32,835 nucleotides of DNA from a virus: positions 1-32,835 of the IMG/VR virus record IMGVR_UViG_3300027833_003644; one strand, 5' to 3'. The position numbers and the translations under genes were made by a program. The number at the start of each line of letters is the position of its first letter. Position 1 is the stretch's first letter. Positions 24,168 to 31,463 of the stretch are shown piece after piece. Under the pieces are notes generated by a model, which worked only from the letters and a program-made list of their open reading frames with translations, had not been told where the DNA came from and searched no databases.

Positions 24168-26843
24168 ATGGCGAATCTATGGAGTCAACCTTCAGGAACA
24201 TTACTTGCTAACTTAGAAGAAAATGTTACTATAACTATACCACTACCGGTACTTAACAGATCAACTGTTAGTTTGATCAGTGGTTCGTTACCTCCTGGAA
24301 CAAGACTATCTGGCAATTCAATAATTGGTACACCATACGAAGTATCAAGAAAAATAGAATATAGATTTGTACTAAGAGCTACACTTGATAAAACTATAAA
24401 CGATCGTACATTTAAATTATCAGTAGTTGGTGAAGATGCGCCAGACTGGGTTACAGATCCAGGACTACTTCCAGTAGGTAACAATGATACATTTTATATA
24501 TTAGATAGTTCACCTATTGAATTCCAACTGTTAGCAACTGACGAAGACATTGCTGCAGGACAAACATTAGAATACTTTATTGGAGATGGTGATGGCGAAT
24601 TACCACCCGGTACAGAACTAACAGCTGATGGACGTATTATTGGTATTGTTGATCCTATACTAGCAATTGAAAAAGGTTTGTTATACAGTTACGGAACATA
24701 CGACACAGCACCATACGATATTATCAATGGTGGCTACGACTTTGGTATTAAAAGTTCAAACGGATTTGATAGTTTCTATTATGATACAACAACGTGGGAC
24801 TTTAGTTATAGTGAAAAACCTCCTAAGAAATTAAACAGATATTATCAATTTACAGTTAATGTAAGTGATGGGGACACAATATCAAGACGTACATTTAGAA
24901 TTTTTGTTGTTGGCGACGATTTCTTTAGAGCTGATAACACTATACTACAAGTTGGTTCAGGAACATTTACAGCAGACAACACAAACCTTAGAACACCTAT
25001 ATGGATTACACCAGGGGACTTAGGCGTTAAACGTGCTAATAACTACGTTACTGTTCCTTTGGATATTATTGATACAAACACACAAATTGGATTTGTTAGT
25101 TATAGCATTGTTGATACTAATGATGACGGAAGTGCAAGTACGTTGCCTCCAGGTATGAAATTAGATCTATCAAGCGGGGAAATTGCCGGCAGAGTTCCTT
25201 ATCAAGGTGCAGTATCAAAAGAATATAAATTTACTATTAGAGCTACACGTTATACACCTGACCAAGTTGATGAAAACGTAAGTTCAAGAAAAACTTTTAC
25301 ACTAAAATTATTAGGCGAGTTTAATTCAAATACAACGTGGGTTACTACAAGTGACCTAGGCACTATTAATTCAAATGTTATAAGTGTACTAAGAGTTAAC
25401 GCAACAACAGATGTTCCTAATGCAAGGCTTTTATATAGTTTAAGTAGTGGCAGATTGCCGCCAGGATTACAATTAAGTTTTGACGGAGAAATTGTTGGCA
25501 AAGTAAATGCATTTGGACAAAACTTTTACCGTAGTATTTGGAGAGGCGGTAGAAACTATAAAGCAGGAGACGTTGTAAAAAACAACGGACAACTATACAC
25601 AACTAACAGTGATCACCTAAGTGCTAGTTCAGGAGTATTTAACGATGATACTACACTGTGGATAGAATTTGCATATGTAAGATCAGGCTTAACAGTTTTT
25701 GATCGCGATGCCTTTACTACTGATGGTACAGAAACAACATTTGACAGATTGTACAAATTTACAGTAAACGCTGAAGATCAATACAAGTACACGATAGCAA
25801 ACCGTGAATTTCAAATACGTGTAAGAGATCCGGAAACTACACGTTATAGTAATCTTTATCTAAAACCTTTCTTTAAAGAAAACGTTAGACAAGAGTACAA
25901 CGCATTTATTTCAGATCCTGAAATCTTTATACCAGAAAACATATATCGTCCGCAAGATCCAAACTTTGGTATTCAAAATGAAGTTAAGGTTCCTGTGTAC
26001 TATGGCATTGAAACAAACAAACTAGATACCTTTGTAAGTGCTATTGCAACTAATCATAAAAGAAAACAATATCGCATTGGCGAATTAAAGACAGCGGTTG
26101 CAAATGAACCTGGAACTAACAATGTTGTATACGAAGTAATATACTTAGAAGTTGTTGACCCAGCTAATCCTACAACAGGCAGAACTAATAAAAAGATTAC
26201 AATAGGATCAAATAAAAAGATAACTGTAGATTCTGTATCATATACACCAGAAGATATATATTATGATTGGCCTGAAAAACCTTCATTTTGTTTGCAGACT
26301 AGATCTAAAAACATAACAGTTACATTAGGCGAAGATTTTGAAATAGTTACTAAAGAAGATGGAATTATTAAACTAGACTGGGCTAATGGTTTAGAAATAG
26401 ACGGAAGAACTGAAGATAAACTACTTGCTATTCTTCAAGGACTAGGTCCTACAATGATACTACGTCCTGAATTTGAAAATACTATCAAAGCAGATACGAG
26501 TGTAGTTAATGCATCACAGTCTAATGACAGTGTGAAGTATATAAGTAACCTTTCTAATATGCGAGATAATATTAGAAACACAGGAGAGTCTGACAGAAAC
26601 TTTATTCCATTATGGATGAGAAGTTCACAACCTGGAAGCGTCAACGAATTAGGTTATACTAGTTCGATAGTGTTATGCTATTGTAAGCCAGGTACAAGCA
26701 ATACGATTAAAAGTGCTATTAATGCAAATGGATTTGACTTTTCAAAGTTTAATCTAGATATAGATAGATATATTATTGATAGTACCGATATTACAAGCGA
26801 GCCGCAATACTTGTTGTTCGCAAATTACAGATACAACGTTTAA
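24168..26843 (+). CDS. Ig-like (He_PIG-type) virion protein
   Basis: This 891-residue structural protein has at least four putative Ig/cadherin-like repeats. Each is marked by LPPG-x-x-L...G-x-I-x-G: LPPGTRL near 41, LPPGTEL near 145, LPPGMKL near 326 and LPPGLQL near 430. Between the last repeat and the C-terminal half lies IWRGGRNYKAGDVVKNNGQLY (about 455), which resembles a chitin/cellulose-binding CBM5/12-type fold. The C-terminal 350 residues (from about 560; FKENVRQEYNAFI..., then a linker region) are not recognisable. AAGGAA lies 7 bases before the start. It has no late box of its own, so it probably depends on the one at 23429. The likely role is a baseplate or fibre-network component that touches surface glycans. 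Confidence 0.78.
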   Translation: MANLWSQPSGTLLANLEENVTITIPLPVLNRSTVSLISGSLPPGTRLSGNSIIGTPYEVSRKIEYRFVLRATLDKTINDRTFKLSVVGEDAPDWVTDPGLLPVGNNDTFYILDSSPIEFQLLATDEDIAAGQTLEYFIGDGDGELPPGTELTADGRIIGIVDPILAIEKGLLYSYGTYDTAPYDIINGGYDFGIKSSNGFDSFYYDTTTWDFSYSEKPPKKLNRYYQFTVNVSDGDTISRRTFRIFVVGDDFFRADNTILQVGSGTFTADNTNLRTPIWITPGDLGVKRANNYVTVPLDIIDTNTQIGFVSYSIVDTNDDGSASTLPPGMKLDLSSGEIAGRVPYQGAVSKEYKFTIRATRYTPDQVDENVSSRKTFTLKLLGEFNSNTTWVTTSDLGTINSNVISVLRVNATTDVPNARLLYSLSSGRLPPGLQLSFDGEIVGKVNAFGQNFYRSIWRGGRNYKAGDVVKNNGQLYTTNSDHLSASSGVFNDDTTLWIEFAYVRSGLTVFDRDAFTTDGTETTFDRLYKFTVNAEDQYKYTIANREFQIRVRDPETTRYSNLYLKPFFKENVRQEYNAFISDPEIFIPENIYRPQDPNFGIQNEVKVPVYYGIETNKLDTFVSAIATNHKRKQYRIGELKTAVANEPGTNNVVYEVIYLEVVDPANPTTGRTNKKITIGSNKKITVDSVSYTPEDIYYDWPEKPSFCLQTRSKNITVTLGEDFEIVTKEDGIIKLDWANGLEIDGRTEDKLLAILQGLGPTMILRPEFENTIKADTSVVNASQSNDSVKYISNLSNMRDNIRNTGESDRNFIPLWMRSSQPGSVNELGYTSSIVLCYCKPGTSNTIKSAINANGFDFSKFNLDIDRYIIDSTDITSEPQYLLFANYRYNV

Positions 26844-26847
26844 CCAA

Positions 26848-26856
26848 GATAAATAA
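26848..26856 (+). promoter_or_regulatory. T4-type late promoter box GATAAATAA
   Basis: GATAAATAA lies 27 bases before the 26875 start with TAGGAGA as ribosome-binding site. The final base differs from the C or T seen in the other boxes. Confidence 0.65.
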
Positions 26857-26874
26857 AACGTAGGAGAAAACAAC

Positions 26875-27459
26875 ATGGCAGATAGTGCAATTACATATAC
26901 AGGAATCGACGAAGAGTTTCCGGTACCAGGACAGGATAATGATAGTCAAGGCTTCCGTGATAACTTCTCGCAAATTAAAACAGGGCTTGAAACAGCTAAA
27001 CTAGAACTAACAGACTTGCTTACTTCGGTAGCACGTACAGACACAGCTAATGACTTTAACGGTAATAATATTGAAGATGCAAACTTAATTGCTGTATCTG
27101 GAGCAATTTATCAACCTGCAGATCTTGTTAGTGATACACAAGTTGAATGGAATGATGGCGTAGCACAAAAGTTTAATATTACTAGTGGGCTTACACTAAC
27201 ATTTACTAATTTTCCAACTGGTGGTCAAAAGTATGCTTCAACAAGATTAATACTAAAAGGCAATGGCGGAACACACACTGTTAACTTTGAAACAGGTGGC
27301 AACGGAAACTTGTATATCAGTAACTTAGCAGCAGCTCTTGATAGCAACGGAGACTTTGTTGTATCTGATACTAGTCAGCCACATGTACTCGATGTATGGT
27401 CTGATAACGGACTTGACATTTATATTGACTATATTGGTCAATTTATGCTACAGGCGTAA
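26875..27459 (+). CDS. Small virion protein with fibre-type cap
   Basis: This 194-residue protein opens with a short strand (AITYTGIDEEFPVPGQDND) and a SQGFRDNFSQIKTGLE helix, a diverged version of the attachment module of the giant fibre and of the 23456 protein. The rest is one beta-sandwich cap (VEWNDGVAQKFNIT, LTFTNFP, DVWSDNGLDIYIDYIGQFML) resembling the end of the 20676 fibre. It therefore looks like a minimal fibre made of head plus cap without a shaft. It has its own late promoter. The stop is 1 base before the next gene. Confidence 0.72.
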   Translation: MADSAITYTGIDEEFPVPGQDNDSQGFRDNFSQIKTGLETAKLELTDLLTSVARTDTANDFNGNNIEDANLIAVSGAIYQPADLVSDTQVEWNDGVAQKFNITSGLTLTFTNFPTGGQKYASTRLILKGNGGTHTVNFETGGNGNLYISNLAAALDSNGDFVVSDTSQPHVLDVWSDNGLDIYIDYIGQFMLQA

Positions 27460-27460
27460 T

Positions 27461-27700
27461 ATGTTTCATCCACTAGCAAATATGAGCGGCTTATCTGATT
27501 CAGACCTTGAAAACAAGATATCTGAATTAGGCCGCAAATATTTTCAATCATCAAACCCTGGCGTACAATCACAAATTGCTACGCTACTTGAACAATACAA
27601 AGAAGAATCATCTACAAGAAGAATTATTGCTGCACAACGAGCAAAAGAAAATGCAGAAAACGGCGATAATTCACTTGACAATTTAATAAATGTAAGTTAA
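27461..27700 (+). CDS. Small helical protein of unknown function
   Basis: The frame is open from 27338, but ATG 27461, 1 base after the upstream stop, is the sensible start and gives 79 residues (MFHPLANMSGLSDSDLENKI...). The protein is almost entirely helical and charged (ELGRKYFQSSNPGVQSQIATLLEQYK; RRIIAAQRAKENAENGD). It fits a small assembly, scaffold-like or tail-tube accessory protein, but I recognise no named family. Because it is tightly coupled to the cap protein, late expression is expected. Confidence 0.72.
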   Translation: MFHPLANMSGLSDSDLENKISELGRKYFQSSNPGVQSQIATLLEQYKEESSTRRIIAAQRAKENAENGDNSLDNLINVS

Positions 27701-27709
27701 AATAAGTGT

Positions 27710-28267
27710 ATGCTTATGAAGACAGATGAACTCGGTATCCCACGATTTACAAACAAAGACTTAGTTGACATGATCTATAGTGGTCATGTTGACAAGTGTC
27801 ACGTTGTACTATGTGACCCTAGTGATGACATAGATCAGTTTAACACAGCAATGCGTGAGCAACACTTACCTGAACTTAAACAATATATCCCAATAGATGT
27901 AGACGAAAAGACTTTTGACAGTGCGTTACAGAGTGAATGGTTTATGCCTGATGAATATAAAGAGATTAATCCAAATAAATGGTTAGAAGCAAAACTAATG
28001 GAAAAACTACAAATACAAGATCCTGTAGCTTTGCGTGATACACAAGAATGGATCCGTGTAACCGAAGAACTTACAGAATACTTTGGTCGTGGTATGTATC
28101 CATTATTACAGTATATGATATATTTGGTAGACTTCATGCGTGAAAATGACATTGTATGGGGTGTAGGTAGAGGATCAAGTGTAGCAAGTTATGTGTTATA
28201 TTTAATAGGCGTACATAAAATTAATTCCATCCAGTTTGACCTGGATTGGCGAGAGTTCTTGAGATAA
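27710..28267 (+). CDS. DNA polymerase III alpha-like fragment (stand-alone)
   Basis: This is a 185-residue protein. Residues about 113-185 align by eye with the entry to the palm of C-family polymerases (DnaE/PolC): RVTEELTEYF, PLLQYMIYLVDFMRENDIVW, GVGRGSSVASYVLYLIGV (151-168, with GRGS at 153-156) and FDLDWREFL at the end. In DnaE the same strand continues to RFLNPER and then to the catalytic D-x-D (PDFDIDF), but here a stop codon follows REFLR. The polymerase residues are therefore absent. The first 110 residues have no matching motif. It is too well conserved to look like random decay. Possible roles are nucleotide or primer binding, a dominant-negative interaction, or a fold reused for another function. 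Confidence 0.65.
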   Translation: MLMKTDELGIPRFTNKDLVDMIYSGHVDKCHVVLCDPSDDIDQFNTAMREQHLPELKQYIPIDVDEKTFDSALQSEWFMPDEYKEINPNKWLEAKLMEKLQIQDPVALRDTQEWIRVTEELTEYFGRGMYPLLQYMIYLVDFMRENDIVWGVGRGSSVASYVLYLIGVHKINSIQFDLDWREFLR

Positions 28268-28298
28268 GTAAGTATATAATAATTATTAGGAGAAAATA

Positions 28299-28637
28299 AT
28301 GGTACAAAGAATTAAAGGTGCAAAAGTTTATAAAACTATGCAAGGCAAAACCGTTGATATGGATATGCTACGCAAACGTAATGAAATGACACCTGCTGTA
28401 GGCAATGCTAGAGTAAACGCTCGTGGCGATGAACTAGGTGCAGGTGGACAAATTGTTCGTAAGAAAGAAGATGTCGTAAAAGAGTATTATGAAAATTCTA
28501 AAGGCGTTGTTGACGAAGCTGCTGTTAGACAATCTACAGGTGATCAAACTGAACTAGATGCTAATGGCAAAGACATTACCGATGACGATGACTGGATTGA
28601 AGACGAAGACGGCAATTTTGTAAAAAAAGGTGAATAA
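28299..28637 (+). CDS. Conserved-looking hypothetical acidic protein
   Basis: The 112-residue protein has a basic N-terminus (MVQRIKGAKVYKTMQGKTV), a central RNEMTPAVGNARVNARGDEL block (27-46) and an acidic C-terminus (DITDDDDWIEDEDGNFVKKGE). The central block resembles a recurring element of small T4-like marine phage proteins that I cannot name. The ribosome-binding site TTAGGAGAA precedes the start. The stop overlaps the GroES-like start by one base (TAATG). A separate promoter is not clear; TATAAT at 28275-28280 lacks a partner at the right distance. Confidence 0.72.
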   Translation: MVQRIKGAKVYKTMQGKTVDMDMLRKRNEMTPAVGNARVNARGDELGAGGQIVRKKEDVVKEYYENSKGVVDEAAVRQSTGDQTELDANGKDITDDDDWIEDEDGNFVKKGE

Positions 28638-29041
28638 TGGCTATTAATATTAATACTATTAAATCTAATGGTTTGCGGGCTATTGGAAATCGTGTACTAG
28701 TTACAGATATGTTCTTTGGTGAACAAACTACAAAGAGCGGCTTAATTATTAGTTCCGACGATGGTACAGAAAGAGGAATTTATCCTCGCTGGGCTAAAGT
28801 ATTACACAAAGGCCCCGAAAACAATGATACATATGATATTGGTCATTGGATACTTGTAGAACATGGTAGATGGACACGCGGCATGAACATAGATGTCGAA
28901 GGTGAAGCACTAGAAGTTCGAATGGTAGAAACAGAAAGCATTCTTGCATACGCAAGTGAGAAGCCAGATGGGTTAACTATTGGCAATACATCAGAGCATG
29001 GAACAGTCAAGGACATGCCAACATTTAATGGAGTAATATAA
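28637..29041 (+). CDS. GroES-like co-chaperonin (T4 gp31-like)
   Basis: This 134-residue protein has a GroES-type beta-barrel: an opening AIGNRVLVTDMFF (15-27), a loop GEQTTKSGLII (28-38) whose hydrophobic LII matches the IVL of the GroES mobile loop, then WAKVLHKGPEN (52-62), DIGHWILVEHGRW (67-79) and MVETESILAY (96-105). A C-terminal extension (about 108-134) is not part of the fold. T4 gp31 replaces GroES so that the major capsid protein can be folded by host GroEL, and the same use is likely here. It sits in a coupled cluster with the MazG- and SGNH-type genes. Confidence 0.68.
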   Translation: MAININTIKSNGLRAIGNRVLVTDMFFGEQTTKSGLIISSDDGTERGIYPRWAKVLHKGPENNDTYDIGHWILVEHGRWTRGMNIDVEGEALEVRMVETESILAYASEKPDGLTIGNTSEHGTVKDMPTFNGVI

Positions 29042-29398
29042 ATGACAAATGTATTTAAAGATATTGATAAATTTGCAGTAGCCTGCGATCAAGCACCGAG
29101 CGAGGATAACTATGAGTTATACCTTAACCTTATTGCTGAAGAATACGGAGAGCTTGTAGATGCAAAAGCATACGGCAACAAAGTTGCTCAACTTGATGCA
29201 CTAGTAGATATCCTAGTTGTAACTATTGGCGCTATACGTGCAGGTAATATGGACGGCGAAGGCGCTTGGAAAGAAGTAATGGACACAAACTTTGCTAAGA
29301 TTGATCCAGATACTGGTAAAGTTGAGAAGCGTGAAGACGGCAAAGTGCTAAAACCAGAAGGTTGGGTTGGCCCCGAGTTAGAACAGTTCATTAGATGA
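29042..29398 (+). CDS. MazG-like NTP pyrophosphohydrolase, copy 1
   Basis: This 118-residue all-alpha NTP-PPase-like protein has IAEEYGELVDA (31-41; E33, E34, E37) and LDALVDILVV (51-60; D52, D56), which together supply the metal-binding EExxE and DxxxD of the MazG/PRA-PH/dUTPase-2 superfamily. A C-terminal FAKIDPDTGKVEKREDGKVL segment and KPEGWVGPEL are common to phage members. These enzymes remove non-canonical nucleotides or lower alarmone levels, but the substrate is uncertain here. It starts directly after the GroES-like stop and overlaps the SGNH gene by ATGA. A second MazG-like protein lies at 31655. Confidence 0.75.
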   Translation: MTNVFKDIDKFAVACDQAPSEDNYELYLNLIAEEYGELVDAKAYGNKVAQLDALVDILVVTIGAIRAGNMDGEGAWKEVMDTNFAKIDPDTGKVEKREDGKVLKPEGWVGPELEQFIR

Positions 29399-30063
29399 GC
29401 TTGTGGGTCTTTGGCGATAGTTACTGTATAGAAACTCAAGCACAAGATGAAACACATTGGAAGTATGAACACAACTGGATGGACCTAGTATCGCAAGGAC
29501 TAGGTGATAATGATATTATTCCAATATCACAGTTTGGTGTTTCAAACGACTGGATCTTTAAGTTCTTTTTAGAACATACTTCAAAATTTAAACCCGGTGA
29601 TAGTGTTATTGTACAACTAACTAGCGCCGGGCGTAAATGGTTCCTGCCAAACGAGCCACAGAAAAGTAATATATTTTATTCTCAGGGATGGACACAAAAA
29701 GTTTCAAATGCAATTGATCAATATCGCGAACACTTACACAACGATCAGTTAGACAACATTCAGTATACGTCATACGTATATGCAATTATGTTTATGACGC
29801 ATTCTATAAAAGATGTTAATTTTTTAATCGTGCCAGGATTTGATTCAGTGCCAGGTGTTATTGGTAATTTAACATCTGACATTTGTAACTTTGAATTAGG
29901 CAACGGACAAAAAGATTTCTTTGAAAAGCACAACGGATTTGATCCTAGACTAAATCATATGTCAATAGAGAATCATATAGTCCTTGCAGACAAAATAGTA
30001 GACTATTTTAAAAACGGTACTGTGTTAGATCTTACTACAGGATTTAAAGGAGACATGTATTAA
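29395..30063 (+). CDS. SGNH-hydrolase-like protein, copy 1
   Basis: This 222-residue protein has WVFGDSYC (4-11; Ser9 in the GDS nucleophile block), QFGVSNDWIF (46-55; N51), DSVIVQLTSAGR and DPRLNHMSIENH (183-194; H188), a layout matching GDSL/SGNH esterases with Ser and His at both ends. It may hydrolyse an acyl or acetyl ester on a glycan or lipid, but the substrate is unknown. Like the next gene it lacks a signal peptide, so it either acts inside the cell or is carried in the virion. It overlaps the upstream gene by ATGA and the next gene by TAATG. Confidence 0.7.
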   Translation: MSLWVFGDSYCIETQAQDETHWKYEHNWMDLVSQGLGDNDIIPISQFGVSNDWIFKFFLEHTSKFKPGDSVIVQLTSAGRKWFLPNEPQKSNIFYSQGWTQKVSNAIDQYREHLHNDQLDNIQYTSYVYAIMFMTHSIKDVNFLIVPGFDSVPGVIGNLTSDICNFELGNGQKDFFEKHNGFDPRLNHMSIENHIVLADKIVDYFKNGTVLDLTTGFKGDMY

Positions 30064-30779
30064 TGTTACATGTATTTGGTTGTAGTTTTTCAGTAGCACA
30101 TGATCATAAAAATGATCTAATAGGTGAGGGTGGAATGAATCCAACCTTTGTTCCTATAGAACATACTTGGACTGAACTTGTTAGCAAACATTTAATTGGT
30201 ACTACTGAACACAACAATACCGCACTTTGCGGCGTTGGTAACGATTATATATTTGACACATTTACAAATACATTACCAAAGATACAAAAAGGTGACTATG
30301 TTATAGTACAACCTACTTCTTTTTTAAGAGAATGGTTGTTTGAAGATAGGCCTGAAATGGCTAATTTCTTATCAGCAAAATACGAAGTTGGCTTACATAT
30401 TAATCAACCAGAGTCTGATGCATTAGAGTTATACAGAAATCATCTGTATTCTGAACATAAACAAAAGATAGTGTACAACGCTTTCATGCAAGCATTTTTT
30501 AGTTGGGCAATACCATTTGGTGAAATAAATGTTAGAATGTTAATTCTTCCAGGGTTTCATACCGTTGATGGCGTTGAAGGTGCTTTAATTGATCCAAGTC
30601 ATAGAGAAATTGGTAACGACAAAGCTGTACAGAAACATATGGCAAGAACAGGTGGTGATAATAGATATAATCACTTTTCAGAAGTTAATCACAAAGTACT
30701 AGCAAACAAGGTTATCGACTTTTTTGATAACGCCGCTCAAGTAGATCTTACTACAGACTTTATTACCAATATAGTTTAA
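30063..30779 (+). CDS. SGNH-hydrolase-like protein, copy 2
   Basis: This 238-residue paralogue of the preceding gene has HVFGCSFS (3-10) with Cys replacing Asp before the putative nucleophile Ser8, GVGNDYIF (57-64; N60), GDYVIVQPTSFLREW and DNRYNHFSEVNH (199-210; H204). The C-terminal 40 residues match the first copy in length and spacing, ending in a shared VDLTTxF. The N-terminus carries an extra stretch (DHKNDLIGEGGMNPT). The GDS-to-GCS change leaves the Ser and His in place, so activity is not excluded. Tandem duplication followed by divergence is clear. Confidence 0.7.
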   Translation: MLHVFGCSFSVAHDHKNDLIGEGGMNPTFVPIEHTWTELVSKHLIGTTEHNNTALCGVGNDYIFDTFTNTLPKIQKGDYVIVQPTSFLREWLFEDRPEMANFLSAKYEVGLHINQPESDALELYRNHLYSEHKQKIVYNAFMQAFFSWAIPFGEINVRMLILPGFHTVDGVEGALIDPSHREIGNDKAVQKHMARTGGDNRYNHFSEVNHKVLANKVIDFFDNAAQVDLTTDFITNIV

Positions 30780-30787
30780 AATAATAC

Positions 30788-30816
30788 TTGACAACTCTGT
30801 CTAAGTTTGCTATAAT
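30788..30816 (+). promoter_or_regulatory. Sigma70 consensus promoter (TTGACA-17-TATAAT)
   Basis: TTGACA (30788-30793) and TATAAT (30811-30816) are both exact consensus hexamers with a 17-base spacer. The tRNA begins 20 bases after the -10 box. It is likely a strong early promoter for the tRNA and the downstream dexA group. Confidence 0.85.
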
Positions 30817-30835
30817 AACACTATAATTAATTCAA

Positions 30836-30912
30836 GCGCCTGTAGCTCAGCTGGATAGAGTGTCGGTCTACGAAACCGAAGGTCAAAGGTTCGAATCCTT
30901 TCAGGCGCACCA
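30836..30912 (+). tRNA. tRNA-Arg (anticodon ACG), CCA encoded
   Basis: A complete 77-base cloverleaf is visible: acceptor GCGCCTG/CAGGCGC, D stem GCTC/GAGT, anticodon stem TCGGT/ACCGA with loop CTACGAA (anticodon ACG at 30870-30872), a 5-base variable loop, T stem AAAGG/CCTTT with loop TTCGAAT, and an encoded 3' CCA at 30910-30912. It would read CGT and, if A34 is deaminated by host TadA, CGC and CGA. CGT is common in the replication-type genes of this window. Confidence 0.95.
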
Positions 30913-30926
30913 AAGAGGAAATAAAG

Positions 30927-31463
30927 ATGGCTACACATGGCACTATTGATTTAGAAACTATTGACACATGTCCACAAGCAACTGTATTATCACTAGGTGC
31001 TGTTAAATTTAATCCATTAAATGACAGCGAGCCACACTCAGAACTATACCTTAAAATTAATATCGACGAACAAGATCAGCTAGGTCGTACAGCTAGTGAC
31101 AGCACTATTGAGTGGTGGAGCAAGCAAGATCCAAAGATCATGGACGAAGCGTTCGACCAAACAGGTGCTGTTAGCGTAGATGAGGCTTTACGTCAAATTA
31201 GCAAATGGGTTGTTGGTGTTGATACATTATGGGGACAAGGATACGGTTTTGACTATACCATACTGGAAGACATGTTCCGCCGCTGCGGAAAGCCTATTCC
31301 GTGGAACTTCTGGATTATACGGGATTCTAGAACGCTTTTTGGCTGTTGTCAAGCAGATCCTCGCAAAGCATTTCAAACAGATTTACACAACGCATTAGCA
31401 GATGCATATTTTCAATCAAAAGCAATACAAGTTGCATATAAAGAGTTAGGACTTAAAAGATGA
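30927..31463 (+). CDS. dexA: DexA-like 3'-5' exonuclease
   Basis: This 178-residue DEDD-type exonuclease has IDLETID (7-13; D8, E10), STIEWWSKQDP (59-69, matching the STIEWW-x-x-Q-x-P element of T4 DexA), GFDYTILEDMF (107-117; D109) and LHNALADA (153-160; H154, D159). It should degrade DNA 3' to 5', aiding host DNA breakdown or recombination. At 178 residues it is shorter than T4 DexA (227 aa), mainly by missing an insertion before the last motif. The start lies 15 bases after the tRNA with GAGGAA in between, so it probably shares the tRNA promoter. The stop overlaps the next start by ATGA. Confidence 0.85.
   Translation: MATHGTIDLETIDTCPQATVLSLGAVKFNPLNDSEPHSELYLKINIDEQDQLGRTASDSTIEWWSKQDPKIMDEAFDQTGAVSVDEALRQISKWVVGVDTLWGQGYGFDYTILEDMFRRCGKPIPWNFWIIRDSRTLFGCCQADPRKAFQTDLHNALADAYFQSKAIQVAYKELGLKR

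Noticed and set aside
27338-27460. Upstream extension of the 79-residue gene to 27338
   Set aside because: The added 41 residues lie inside the cap-protein gene in another frame and are hydrophobic, unlike the charged helical body; ATG 27461 is far better placed.
28262-28270. GATAAGTA-like sequence as a late box before 28299
   Set aside because: It differs from the GATAAATA core at a conserved A, so I did not count it.
28236-28280. TTGACC and TATAAT upstream of 28299
   Set aside because: The two hexamers are 33 bases apart, too far for a sigma70 promoter, and the former lies in coding sequence.
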